Shown here in pieces: positions 11,425 to 22,414 of a stretch of 64,000 nt of DNA. The stretch is from contig OX352772.1 in NCBI GenBank assembly GCA_947095535.1, forward strand, positions 121,788,225 to 121,852,224. Direction: 5' to 3'. The DNA comes from Poecilobothrus nobilitatus. Lineage: Eukaryota > Arthropoda > Insecta > Diptera > Dolichopodidae. Below the pieces are notes generated by a model. That model had not been told where the DNA came from and searched no databases. It saw only the letters and a program-made list of their open reading frames with translations. How positions within the stretch are numbered: the first letter of the stretch is position 1; each line of letters begins with the position of its first letter. The position numbers were made by a program, and so were the translations under genes.

Positions 11425-12060
11425 TTTGTGTTGATTAGTTTTTTGTTGATGTTTAAAACAATGTAGAATTTAAAATATAGCAATGGCGCTACAAACAGCG
11501 GAGGTTTTAAACAGCAAAGTATAAATGAAAGGTTTTGTGTCTTTGATATTTGAAATTGGAGAAAAAATATGGTATTTAATTAAAAATATTGAATATTCTA
11601 AGTTATAAGCTGGAGATATGTAAAGTTTTTAAAGTTTGGTTTAAATACCGAATTAATTTTATTATTTATTACTAATAAAAAAAAAAACAAAAAAAAAAAT
11701 TTAAAAAAGTTTTTGAAGCTTGATTTAAAATTGATGAATTATTATGACCTGTGACCTGCTTTATAGTTATCTTAAAATAGCTAAATATTATTATTTAAAA
11801 AAAAACGCTTTTAAAGCTTGATTTAAAATTAGTTAAATATTATGAGCTTTGAGAAATTTTGTAGTTAAATTAAAATTGCTAAATATTCATATAAATTTAA
11901 CCGCATCAATATGAAAATTTTTTAAAGTTTCTTTTAAATACTTCAATAGAAAGTTCGTATAAAAATTAAAAGCTTGGTTTAAATATAAAATGTAATAAAA
12001 TTATTATTAAAATTGATTGTGTGTTTATTAGTTTTTTCTTGATGTTTAAAATAATAATAA
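11425..12060. repeat. Polinton left terminal inverted repeat
   Basis: Reverse complement of 41190-41806: shared blocks include gttgattagttttttnttga, gcaatggcgctacaaacagc and attgctaaatattcatataa. It is built of a roughly 0.55-0.6 kb monomer; a second, diverged start (gtgtttattagttttttctt) occurs near 12020. The right end carries one more monomer, so the left end is probably truncated against the LOA junction. Confidence 0.8.
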
Positions 12061-12254
12061 CCAAATAGAAGTATGTTAAAAAAATTGTATTTATAAACTT
12101 AATCTTATCTTATTTATTTATAAACATTATTATTATACAATGTGTAACTATTAAAACATGAGCACAATAAAAAAAAAAATGTAAATGTTACATTACATTA
12201 CATTACATTGTATAATAATACAAAATTATTTCTTATAAACTTATATATTTAAAT
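12061..12254. other. Spacer with inverted repeat downstream of polymerase gene
   Basis: Contains attattatacaatgt (about 12127-12141) and its exact complement acattgtataataat (about 12206-12220), with a ttaca microsatellite (4-5 units) beside the right arm. It may act as a 3' processing or terminator structure for the minus-strand polymerase gene, which ends just to the right; that is inference. Confidence 0.45.
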
Positions 12255-14290
12255 TTAATTAGGAATAGCTTTGTGCCCCCAAGCATATGTATTATAATTA
12301 TTTGATAATATATTTTTTTTATTATCTAAAGCACTTAAAGCTACTTTATTAAGATTTTGTGTATATATCCAATGTAATTTAAATCTAAAGACACTCATAT
12401 TTCTATAAATAATTTTTTTTTCAAATAAAGAATTTTTATAATCTTCTAAAGATAAATCACTAACAATATACTTTTTAACACCTCTAGCTTTTTTAATTAA
12501 TTTATTCTTAAAAATTTGTATAAAATACATTTTTGATCGAAGACCAATAAATTCAGAAATAATTTTACCACTCATTTCATCTTTAAATAATCCTAAAACT
12601 TTTTTTTATTATTAATAGGAAAACCATATTGGTTATCTTTTTCATAATCAGAAGTATCAAAAAACTGAGATCTTCTGAAAAATCTTCTCTGAAAATTGTA
12701 TAAATGAAACTGTCTGTATCTATATAGTTTAGTAAAAGATTTTTTTGAAATTTTGGTTTCATATATTCATAGTGAAAACCATGCATTAGGACTTTCTATT
12801 GTTCAAGAATCGTAAAACCAAGTTTATTTGGTTTATTATAATAGTCACGGGTTTTAGAAAGCACGACCGCGGCTAAGTCGGAAGCTAAAGACAATAGACT
12901 ATGAAAGTTAGGTTTTGATATAAGACCCCGAACTCCTAAACGCTTTCCTTTGTTTTCCCAACTGGTTGTTATTCTCATATCTCTTTTTTTGTCAACATTT
13001 TCCATGGTCTTTCCGAATACGGAATTGTTCATTAACTTGAAAAAATCTTTTTCAAATGAATTTTTTGCGTTTGTTCTATGAAAGTTATTTAAGTCAATAT
13101 ACTTTTTTAACCAATCACTTTGGATAAATTGTAATACTATGAATCTTTTTTAAGATTAAACCATTTTCACGTATTTTTTAAGATTTCTGTAATGCATAAT
13201 ATACTCTTGTTTATCGTGTAAATTAGTTAAAAGTTTTTTAACTTTACCATTAGGTGGCGTAACATTTTCCGGACAAAAAGGTAAATCATTATGCAAATCA
13301 TGAAGTTCTTTAGGATATTCTAAATCTACTTCTAAAATGTAGCCAGTTTAAGAATTGTCAGAGATATTTAGAACGTCTATAGAAGTTTCTTCCCACTTAA
13401 AATTTTTATATGGAAAAAACTGAGACATTGACCAACAGTATAAATTGTTAGCTTATACGTTAAATATTTAAACGGTTCATTTTCATTGTATTTTTCACTC
13501 ATATATTTATTGTTGACTAATGAATGACGTAAAGAACACTGATTAATTCCTCCACGTATACTTTTTTTCAGAAAATTGTATTTGTTTATATCAACAAAAA
13601 GTTCTAAATCCATTTCAGTAAATTTCAACATTGCCTGCCATGAAAGACCTGCCGCTTAGTGGGATTTAAATTATATATTTTTATGCATATTTCGCGTAAG
13701 TTTTCAAACACATCTGCTAATATAAACACATCTGTCTTTAGGTATAATTTTAAATAATCTAACAGATTTTTACAATTGAAAGTGTTTCATAATGTTATAG
13801 CATGATTATAGTCATCTTCCGAATACACTGTTTGTGTTAGTTTGTTAAAAAAATCTGTTTGAAGCGGTAAATATTCTTGTTGAAGTTTCTCCCAATTATC
13901 TAAATATTCATATGGGAAAACATCTTTTCGAGTTATTAGCTCAGAATTGTTTTTAAAAGTATTTGTTATGTATTTCAATTTTGATTTATCTAAGTTTCCA
14001 CACAAAGAATCTAAACTTGAAGACATAAATCAAAACTATCTAAACTATCTATCTAAACTATCTAAACTATCTAAAAACCTCAAAGAAAAACTTTGCTATC
14101 TGGAAGCGTAATTCTTTTACTTAGCGATATGTACTTTTCTTTATTCAGACGTATAATTTTTATTTCACCCGGAACAATATTAAGAGTCTTAAATAATAAA
14201 TGACAATCATACCCAGAAAAATTATGAAAGAAAACTGAAAAAAGTAAGGTCTTCTATATAAAAGATTACAATCCTTATGAGCTGGTCCCC
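12255..14290 (-). pseudogene. Polinton protein-primed DNA polymerase B
   Basis: Family-B polymerase that replicates the element. Reading right to left on the minus strand: exonuclease region (HNFSGYDCHL near 14190-14220; MSSSLDSLCGNLDKSKLKY at 14026), [22 protein letters not shown] TPR/palm entry near 13680-13760, a shifted motif A region (ANNLY-WSMSQFFPY near 13400-13460) whose catalytic Asp is lost at a frameshift, motif B (MNNSVFGKTMENV at 13032), motif C (YIDTDSFIY near 12725) and the C-terminal EFIGLRSKMY (near 12550). At least five frames are needed, and the N-terminus beyond 14290 is missing. Confidence 0.9.
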
Positions 14291-14347
14291 GATATTTACC
14301 AGTAAAATGAAAATGGTAATAATATTTTAGTTTTTATTATATTTTAG

Positions 14348-14689
14348 GATTTTATTGAAAATTTAATAGCTTTAGGAAAAGGCGAAAATAATACATACCT
14401 TAACATTAATGCCTTAATTAAAGGCAAACTGTATGAAGTGATCGGATGGAAATTTTTAGAGACAAAAAGAGGTCAAAGAGTGGTTTTTTGTGAGGTGGAA
14501 TATCCTCTCATTAAAGGAAAAACCACATTTTTTATGCCAGATCGCTTCTCTAAAAAGGTAGCAAATAAATCTGAACTAGAGGAATTGAAAGGAACAAATT
14601 TTTATATTAAATTCATGGGACGAGATACAAATAGATGGAATATGGCTCTATTTGAACTTATTCCATCAGTTGATATAAGTTTACAGTAA
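14348..14689 (+). CDS. Polinton conserved gene, possible OB-fold/ssDNA-binding protein (copy 1)
   Basis: 114 codons open from GAT at 14348 to the stop at 14687-14689, just after a TTTTAG that could be a splice acceptor or a mutated start; the first ATG is at 14438. The protein has the pattern KGKLYEVIGWKFLETKRGQR ... TTFFMPDRFSKKV, which I associate with a small protein seen with arthropod Polintons. The beta-rich pattern would suit an OB fold, but that is inference. A polyA-like AATAAA plus A-run follows at 14716. Confidence 0.55.
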   Translation, partial: DFIENLIALGKGENNTYLNINALIKGKLYEVIGWKFLETKRGQRVVFCEVEYPLIKGKTTFFMPDRFSKKVANKSELEELKGTNFYIKFMGRDTNRWNMALFELIPSVDISLQ

Positions 14690-15030
14690 AAATTTCTTAA
14701 ATAAATATACTTTTTAATAAAAAAAAAAAAAAAAATATTTAATTCGTTTTTAATTTAAATTATTTAAAAAATTTCAGCTACCTTAAAAGGATCTCTTAGG
14801 TCCTGAAACGGTCTCCGGAGGTCCGAAAAAGGTCTCCGGAACGCAAATGGTCCACGGAGATCCGGCAACAGTCCAGAGAGTTAGCTCCGGTACAAGGCCT
14901 AGTGGTTCTCTTGGCCCAGCGGTCTAGATTACATGGGGGAGAAAGGTTGCAAAAATTTTCCTACTCTGTACAATGTTTAGGTATTTTGCACTTTGGTTGC
15001 TGGAATCAGAGGTATATAAATAAAAGCGTG

Positions 15031-15526
15031 ATGGCTTATTTTAATATAGTAAAGAATAAAACGAGCAGCAGGAGGGTAATAGTTGATTTACAATTTTTTA
15101 TTGGAAACAATAAACAATAGTTTTTGAAAGAATTTTCTTTGGTAGCTTGTACCAATGGTTTGATGGTTCTCTTGTACGAATGTTTTTTATATTTAAAGCA
15201 CTCTATTCGTTTGAAGAGTTAAACTGTGACGCTAAACACCAAAATGAATATAACTTTCGAATTAAAAATATTTTAGAAAAACATTTAAAATTTTTTGATG
15301 TTGTTTACGTAAAAGGGTTTTAAAAAAAAGAATTTTTAGATAATATTTTTTCAAATTCAGTTGAAGTTATTAATTTAGATAATAAAATTCCATCTCTACA
15401 AAAACTAAAAAATGTTATCACCATTTGCCCTCACCATCATAATACAGAAAATTTGCAAAGATGTGCTGTAAAAAATTGTATGAATTTATATATGTATTTA
15501 ATAAAAGATAATAATAATTGGTTTTA
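15031..15526 (+). pseudogene. Polinton-associated conserved gene of unknown function (copy 1)
   Basis: ATG at 15031 opens MAYFNIVKNKTSSRRVIVDL; the frame stops at 15118-15120. Reading then shifts and continues with LNCDAKHQNEYNFRIKNILE, FFDVVYVKGF, and ends CAVKNCMNLYMYLIKDNNNW at about 15526, overlapping the end of the convergent gene on the other strand. The original protein was about 165-170 aa. I do not know its function. A TATATAAATA box lies at 15013-15022, close enough to the ATG that transcription would likely start inside the frame. Confidence 0.5.
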
Positions 15527-15837
15527 AAAAATATTTGTTTTATTCATTGTTGACCAATACATTTTTGCAGATATAAACAATGGTATTTCATAAAATAGCC
15601 TGGAATAGTTGCACTGAGCTATATGTAAATTGATAGGAATATAAAAATCTTCCTGTTCCAGTCTAAGCTTATTCTTTTCAATACATCTCTCAAAATATTT
15701 GAATATATATTCTCGTACATTCAATTCAACTCCGTAGTTATATGACATCACTGCTTGTATAAAGTCTAACATAAGACAAAAACGGGTGTAGTCATCTATT
15801 TCCAATGTAAGTTTTTTTTTAGTTGGACCAGCATGAT
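15524..15837 (-). pseudogene. Polinton unknown minus-strand gene, 3' part (copy 1)
   Basis: Minus frame 15524-15805 (MEIDDYTRFCLMLDFIQAVM and on) equals the C-terminal half of the gene at 16961-17562. Its N-terminal half is missing because the tandem duplication begins within it (junction at 15837/15838). One T fewer than in copy 2 (near 15630) keeps the C-terminal reading frame open to the end. Confidence 0.55.
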
Positions 15838-16126
15838 TAACATTAATGCCTTAATTAAAGGCAAACTGTATGAAGTGATCGGATGGAAATTTTTAGAGAC
15901 AAAAAGTGGTCAAAGAGTGGTTCTTTGTGAGGTGGAATATCCTCTCATTAAAGGAAAAACCACATTTTTTATGCCAGATCGCTTCTCTAAAAAGGTAGCA
16001 AATAAATCTGAACTAGAGGAATTGAAAGGAACAAATTTTTATATTAAATTCATGGGACGAGATACAAATAGATGGAATATGGCTCTATTTGAACTTATTC
16101 CATCAGTTGATATAAGTTTACAGTAA
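15833..16126 (+). CDS. Duplicated possible OB-fold protein with junction-made start codon (copy 2)
   Basis: 97 aa, identical to copy 1 from NINALIKGK on except two substitutions. Copy 1's first ~18 residues are absent; instead the ATG at 15833 comes from the antisense gene's sequence at the duplication junction and happens to be in frame. Whether it is transcribed cannot be told from sequence. Confidence 0.5.
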   Translation: MININALIKGKLYEVIGWKFLETKSGQRVVLCEVEYPLIKGKTTFFMPDRFSKKVANKSELEELKGTNFYIKFMGRDTNRWNMALFELIPSVDISLQ

Positions 16127-17275
16127 AAATTTCTTAAATAAATATACTTTTTAATAAAAAAAAAAAAAAAAATATTTAATTCGTTTTTAATTTAAATTAT
16201 TTAAAAAATTTCAGCTACCTTAAAAGGATCTCTTAGGTCCTGAAACGGTCTCCGGAGGTCCGAAAAAGGTCTCCGGAACGCAAATGGTCCACGGAGATCC
16301 GGCAACAGTCCAGAGAGTTAGCTCCGGTACAAGGCCTAGTGGTTCTCTTGGCCCAGCGGTCTAGATTACATGGGGGAGAAAGGTTGCAAAAATTTTCCTA
16401 CTCTGTACAATGTTTAGGTATTTTGCACTTTGGTTGCTGGAATCAGAGGTATATAAATAAAAGCGTGATGGCTTATTTTAATATAGTAAAGAATAAAACG
16501 AGCAGCAGGAGGGTAATAGTTGATTTACAATTTTTTATTGGAAACAATAAACAATAGTTTTTGAAAGAATTTTCTTTGGTAGCTTGTACCAATGGTTTGA
16601 TGGTTCTCTTGTACGAATGTTTTTTATATTTAAAGCACTCTATTCGTTTGAAGAGTTAAACTGTGACGCTAAACACCAAAATGAATATAACTTTCGAATT
16701 AAAAATATTTTAGAAAAACATTTAAAATTTTTTGATGTTGTTTACGTAAAAGGGTTTTAAAAAAAAGAATTTTTAGATAATATTTTTTCAAATTCAGTTG
16801 AAGTTATTAATTTAGATAATAAAATTCCATCTCTACAAAAACTAAAAAATGTTATCACCATTTGCCCTCACCATCATAATACAGAAAATTTGCAAAGATG
16901 TGCTGTAAAAAATTGTATGAATTTATATATGTATTTAATAAAAGATAATAATAATTGGTTTTAAAAAATATTTGTTTTATTCATTGTTGACCAATATATT
17001 TTTGCAGATATAAACAATGGTATTTCATAAAATAGCCTGGAATAGTTGCACTGAGCTATATGTAAATTTGATAGGAATATAAAAATCTTCCTGTTCCAGT
17101 CTAAGCTTATTCTTTTCAATACATCTCTCAAAATATTTGAATATATATTCTCGTACATTCAATTCAACTCCGTAGTTATATGACATCACTGCTTGTATAA
17201 AGTCTAACATAAGACAAAAACGGGTGTAGTCATCTATTTCCAATGTAAGTTTTTTTTTAGTTGGACCAGCATGAT
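15838..17275. repeat. 1,437-bp tandem duplication inside Polinton, unit 2
   Basis: Direct copy of 14401-15837; after about 17275 (agcatgattaa) the sequence continues into the unduplicated N-terminal half of the minus-strand gene. Confidence 0.9.
16468..16963 (+). pseudogene. Polinton-associated conserved gene of unknown function (copy 2)
   Basis: Same structure and same frame breaks as 15031-15526, including the stop after GNNKQ at 16555-16557. The disabling changes therefore predate the duplication. Confidence 0.5.
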
Positions 17276-17562
17276 TAAATTTTAACGGGCATTTATTTGA
17301 ATTTAATTTATGGAGTTGGTTGCTTGTAAAATCTTGATAAAATGCATACCACTGCAAATAATTCGACTCGCCAATGACTTTGCGATGACGTTGAAAAATT
17401 ATTTATGCAGCAAAATTTTCAACATTAAATCCAATTTGTATTTTTGTTGTTTGTTTTTTATCTAAATAATAAATATAGCTTAATAAAAGATTTTGCTGTG
17501 GTTCGTTGCTGCTGCTGCTAATTTGTTTTTCAAATGCTTCGATATTTGATATTGACTCCATT
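16961..17562 (-). pseudogene. Polinton unknown minus-strand gene (full-length copy)
   Basis: ATG at 17562 (MESISNIEAFEKQISSSSNE), running about 200 codons to NKTNIF at 16961. There is one in-frame TAA near 17403 and one frameshift near 17069 (extra T). The reading shows an Asn/Gln-rich N-terminus, then VIGESNYLQWYAFYQDFTSN, DYTRFCLMLDFIQAVMSYNY and FYEIPLFISAK. I do not recognise it; by position, downstream of the protease on the same strand, it belongs to the virion gene cluster. Confidence 0.5.
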
Positions 17563-17612
17563 TTCGTTTTTAAAAAACTGATGAGTTATATTTCAAAAAT
17601 GTTATATTTATA

Positions 17613-18098
17613 TTATTGTTTTCTTATATATATCTTATATATCATATATATATATATTTTTGTTTCTTTAAAAATTGCTCGAAACATTCTTTGTATTTTT
17701 TTATCGTTTTTAAGTGGGGATGAGGTATTGAATAAAGTAATAAAATTTTTCATGCTCTTGCAAATTACATCGCATCCATAAATGTACACAACAATATTGT
17801 CCACAAACTGATGTAAAATAGCTTTTTAAAGGTTTATTGTTAAAAACAAAACATTTTGATTGATTTTGTAGAAATCTCACTGTCGAATGGTGGATTTCCA
17901 AATGAATCAAAATATTCTACACAGCCTTGAACTGGTACAAAATTGCTAGCCAATGTGTTTCTTTTTTAGCAGAAATGTAAGTAGGTATTTATTACTAAAA
18001 TAACAAGTTTTAAAATATTTTTCGGCAAAAACACCTGTAAACAATTTACTTGTCGCACTATTACATTTCAGCACTTTCTTTATCTGAAGTGTATTCAT
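17613..18098 (-). pseudogene. Polinton adenovirus-type cysteine protease
   Basis: In Polintons and adenoviruses this C48/Ulp1-like protease processes capsid proteins. ATG at 18098 gives MNTLQIKKVLKCNSATSKLF, the usual N-terminus. Catalytic residues are visible in three frames: His in THWLAI (near 17950), Asp in EYFDSFGNPP (near 17900), Cys in SVCGQYC (near 17795). Two or more frameshifts lie between them. It overlaps the end of the upstream gene on the same strand. Confidence 0.8.
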
Positions 18099-18410
18099 TA
18101 TTTTGTAAATGAGAAAAATCAATTAGTCGAGTATTTTTACTTATGTATGCTGTTAAAAATTCAACTTTAAGTTTTCCATTTGTTAACACTATATCGAAAT
18201 TTTCAAGTAAATTTATTAAATTATTAGCTGTTTTTTCGTTGTCATTATGTGGGGAATTAATACTTTAACTCCTTTACAATAGTTTTACATTTTTCTTTTA
18301 TTCCAGCCACAGCAATATTTTTTACAGATATCGTATTGTTATCGTCCGTACAGAACGATAAGTCTACCAGGGGACATGCCAGTTTCAAATGAATTGAGAT
18401 GGTTGCTTAA
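18062..18410 (-). pseudogene. Small unknown gene between capsid and protease
   Basis: Readable as LACPLVDLSFCTDDNN / KNIAVAGIKEKCKTIVKELK (18390-18270), then, after a stop and shift, NNLINLLENFDIVLTNGKLK and FSHLQNNEYTSDKESAEM to a stop at about 18062. It has no motif I know. Compact spacing, with overlap of the protease start, fits the minus-strand virion cluster. Confidence 0.4.
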
Positions 18411-18418
18411 ACTTCTTT

Positions 18419-21400
18419 TTATATGTTTACGTAGACGTTACGATTTTTATCAATTTCGATATTAGCATCAAATTCTGCAAACACAATGCATGTTAATGTT
18501 AAAGTTAATGGAGAACTGAGTCTTGCTTCAATCTTTACTACTCCTTGGTTTAATAAACTTTGACATGTATCTGTTCTCGAACCGTCTGGTGATAAATCAA
18601 AAGCCAGTATTGTATAACTTTTTGAAAATAGTTCTTTTGAAATTTGATGTCCTTTATCAGAATGATGTATACCTGTTCCGCTAAATAATGTTAAATATTC
18701 ACGAGAATTGCAAAGGTTATCCCATGTAAAACTTGTTTCAATTGCAAAGTTCGGTATAGTCACTCCATTCACATATAATTGAAATTGTGTGAGATTTTGA
18801 TGATCGAAATTATATGGATTTTTTAATCTTTTACCATTCAAATTTTCATTATTAACCATACAAAATACAAGAGCTTTTGGTATTTGCCCTATAAATATAT
18901 TATCCAATGATATGTTGGAAGTGTTAGCTGGAATTGTAAATGTTTTGATTTCACATCTAAATAGTATAAAAATATTTTGCGTTAGCCTTTGCCAGTACAG
19001 TATTGTGTGCTCTCAATATGCTAGGATTAATTGTTAAATGTTTCATGTATAATGTAGCTTCAAGAATTTTGAAATAACTTTCATCGTTATCGTTAACGAA
19101 AATATAAAAATCTTGTTTCTCTAATGATAAAGAAATTCGAATATCAACATTATTTAAAATAATAATTGTAATAATATTCAATACAAAACTGTTTTAAATT
19201 ACACCAATATTACTAACAATAATTTCTGGCTAAACTCTGAATCATACAATGATGTGGATCAAATCATTAATAATCTCTCTGCTTTAAAAAATAATAATAC
19301 GGAGCGCATTGAAATAAAAAATGTTAAAAAAAGAGATATGGATAACTGAAGAGATTTTATTTGTTATGAAAATCAGAGATTCTTTTTTTACAACAACTTA
19401 TATATTTAATATAGAGATAGAGTTCAAAATTAGTTACTGAGGCAAACAAAAAATATTGCTCGGACAAAATCTCTTTATACCCGAGTGATACCAAAAAACT
19501 TTGGAATTTATATAAGGAGATTATACTAATACTGATACACCCGTTTCAAAAACAAATTAAAATTCTATGCCAGTTTGAGAAAATGTTAGATAATCAAAAG
19601 ACATTTCAGAATGTTTCAATAATTTCTTTGCCAATGTAACAAAGGAAATAAACATATCTAATACAATTATTGATCATGTTTATTTTAACCAATTCAGTCA
19701 TAATTCCAACCGTATCTTCAACCATATCTTTAGAATTCCAAATTAACTCCAACGAATCTTGAAGAAGTAAGCACGGCTATCAGCTCATTAAATGCTGCAG
19801 CAGCTACAGGAATCAACAATATTTCTAGGAAACTCATCAAACGTTTTGCGGACCGATTAGTCCCATTATTTGTTAAATTAATTAATAAATCATTTAGTAA
19901 CGGCATTTTTCCAAAAAAAACTCAAAACTGCAATTGTAACTCCTATTTATAAAGACGGAAATAAAACTGACTGCTCAAACTACAGGTTTATTTCTATTTT
20001 CCAAGCAATTTCAAAAATTATTGAAATTGTGATAAAGAATAGATTATCTAACTTTTTTTACTCTAATGATATCTTGAGCGAACAGCAGTTTGGTTTTCAA
20101 TCAAAATCTAACACCACAGCTGCTTGTCTAAATCTAACAGATTTCATATCAAAAAGTATTGACACGAAAAAGTATACCAGCTGTGTCTTCCTTGACTTGG
20201 AAAAAATCTTTGATTGCGTGAACCATGGAATCTTATTGCTGAAACTTTCCAACTTTAATTTTTCAAGAATTCAAATACAATTTTCTTACCTATTTAATAG
20301 AACACAAATAGTCCGCATTAATAATGTTTGTAGCTCTGAGAAAAGCATATATAAAGGGGTACCACAAGGTTCTATTTTGGGGCCGGACCTCTTTAAGTTA
20401 TACATTGATGATCTAACTCGTCTAGCCCTAAAAGGGGAAATACAGCTGTATGTTGATGATGCGGTCTAAAAGTAGTCTGAAAATAGTGAAGAAATTACAA
20501 AAACTTTAATTTAAAATGATCTGAATGTCATTCAAGAGTGGTTAAATAAACATAGGATCAGTCTAAATATTAAGAAAACTAAAATAATTCTCTTTGCCAA
20601 TAAACCATGGAACTTAGGTACAAATACATTTAGGTACATTTCCTCTTTAGAAATGAAAAAATTGAAATTGTCAAAAACTTTAATTATTTAGGTTCAAATT
20701 TAGATTATAAACTTAACTAGAGCAATCACATCGATTATGTAATAAAAAGAATAGCGCCATACATATTTATCCTGCATAGATTGAAAAACTTTTTGTCTAA
20801 CAAAGCCCTATATAAGATCTACAATTCCTATATAAAATGTCACAATTGTTATCTCAATCCAATTTGTTATCAATCCCAATCCAACAAGTTTATTATATTC
20901 TTCCCAATATATAAGTTTAGCAAACATTTGTAAATATGAGCTATATGTCTTGGCTTTCAAGATTGTAAATAATGATATAAAGCATAATTTTATCTTGAAT
21001 AGATTGATTGACATTCATAACCACAATACACGTAACAAACTATTATTTATCATTGTTTCGTACAAATAACCAAAGTAATAATGGGCTGTATAATTGTTTA
21101 AAAGCATACAATGAACTTCCGGAAAGTCTTAAATATATTGTGAATCTACCTGCGTTTAAAATCCGAATTAAAGCATTTGTGTTAGAAAGTTAAAAAAAAA
21201 TAAAATAAAAAAATGAGAAAATAAAGGGAAGGTCGAGGGAATTTTATTTGTTATATTAGTTGTTGTATTCTATTTAAACATGTAGTCATATGTGGATTAA
21301 ATTTAAATTTATAGTCTTAGTTTATTTGAAAAAAAAAGAAAAAGTAAAAATTAAAAAAATATAAAAACTTTTCATATACATATATAGATAATAGGTATTA

Positions 21401-22241
21401 TTATTATTATTTTTTTTATTATGTTTAATATTATTTTTTAATGAACTTTATTATTTTTAATGAATATTATTTTTAATGAACTTTATCAGACCAGACAGTT
21501 CAGGCTACGGTCAAATAAATAAACTTGTATTAATAAACACTTTGCACTATAACTAATAATAATTAATGTAAAGTATAACAAATAATGATTACACTATAAA
21601 ATAATAATTAATGTAATCTAAATTATAAATACGATAATAAAGAAAAAAAAAAAAAAGTAATTTGGGAGTGTTAAAGAAATCTACATGTAATTTTGCCATT
21701 AACTCCAGTATTGCAGAATTGTTGTATGATTTTTATCTTGATTTAGAACCAGAATTGCTAAAATCATTTACATTTGGTTTATCCAATTCCCAACCAGATG
21801 CTTCCAGATGTGTTTGACTAGAATCTGTACCATAATTTAGTAAAGTAGTTATGTATGCTTTAAATGGTATAAGGAATCTGAAGGAGTGATGTTTTTTCCG
21901 TTTAGAGTTACATTACATTGTTTAACTAAAGAGTGTAATAAATTATTTACAACACTGGGCTGTGGAGCTGCCCTTGCTTCAGTTCCGGTTCCTCTTTTAT
22001 CGTTTTCACTTCAAACTGATCCATCTTTTTTTAATATTTGAACTTTAAATTTGATGTAGGTTGAGGATAAATCTCGAAATGTATCTCCATTTCCAAACGA
22101 AATAAATTCAATAGTTGACGGTGATGTGTCTAAAGAAGCTAAAGGATTATATGCTACCTCTTCTGAACGCTCTCTTCTGAATATATTTGTTTGTACGGGT
22201 AATGACGCAAAAAGATCAAGTTCAGATTAAATACACTCCAT
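18419..22241 (-). pseudogene. Polinton major capsid protein (double jelly-roll), split by a LINE
   Basis: ATG at 22241; an in-frame stop follows four codons later, then LDLFASLPVQTNIFRRE, SLDTSPSTIEFISFGNGDTF and a shifted part to FFNTPKLL near 21660. The gene is interrupted by a LINE (19190-21656) and resumes with LNNVDIRISLSLEKQDFYIF (19160 down) and the 162-aa frame 18907-18419, whose YTILAFDLSPDG and VFAEFDANIEIDKNRNVYVN are hallmarks of the Polinton MCP C-terminal jelly roll. Combined coding length is about 450 codons, within family range. MCP builds the icosahedral shell. Confidence 0.85.
19190..21656 (+). mobile_element. 5'-truncated LINE inserted in the capsid gene
   Basis: Starts within ORF2, past the endonuclease catalytic core. 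RT is readable in pieces: frame 20029-20469 has QQFGFQSKSNTTAACLNLTD, CVFLDLEKIFDCVNHG, YKGVPQGSILGPDLF and LYVDDAV, where the usual F/YADD is VDD. It ends in an A-run at 21643-21656. It belongs to the same family as 25669-34397 (shared RT and a caggctacggtc/caggctaagatc-type 3' UTR block). The clade is uncertain; the CR1/jockey group is likely. Confidence 0.8.
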
Positions 22242-22261
22242 TTTTTAATTGAATATATCAG

Positions 22262-22390
22262 AGGTTTTACTTAGCTTTTTTATAGCTGGATAAAATGGTA
22301 ATAGAGGTCCAATATCATGGAGACCCCCTTCTATTTGTGACAAATAATATTTCACGTAAGCCCGTCCCATGTTTAAAAGGATTTCATATT
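22262..22390 (-). CDS. Small Polinton ORF between the capsid genes
   Basis: Reads MGRAYVKYYLSQIEGGLHDI ... KKLSKTSDIFN on the minus strand, ending 21 bp before the capsid start. Small Gly-rich proteins with a similar MGxxYxxYYLxQ start occur between penton and capsid genes in insect Polintons; the function is unknown to me. Confidence 0.4.
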
Positions 22391-22414
22391 TGAGTATTAG
22401 TTTTTATATTGTTT

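Larger units (their letters stand above)
14401..15837. repeat. 1,437-bp tandem duplication inside Polinton, unit 1
   Basis: Unit 1 of a head-to-tail duplication; unit 2 is 15838-17275. The copies differ by a handful of changes (for example AAAAGAGG against AAAAGTGG, and one extra T at about 17069). It includes parts of three genes: the 14348 gene, the 15031 gene and the 3' half of the minus-strand gene at 16961-17562. Confidence 0.9.

Noticed and set aside
12185..12210. Possible CRISPR-like or satellite array (ttaca units)
   Set aside because: Only four to five 5-bp units, no spacers; a simple microsatellite.
14902..15120. 72-codon frame starting at 14902 as the true start of the Polinton unknown gene
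   Set aside because: Residues before the ATG at 15031 look like translated non-coding sequence with tandem 'ggtctccgg' blocks; the conserved part begins at 15031.
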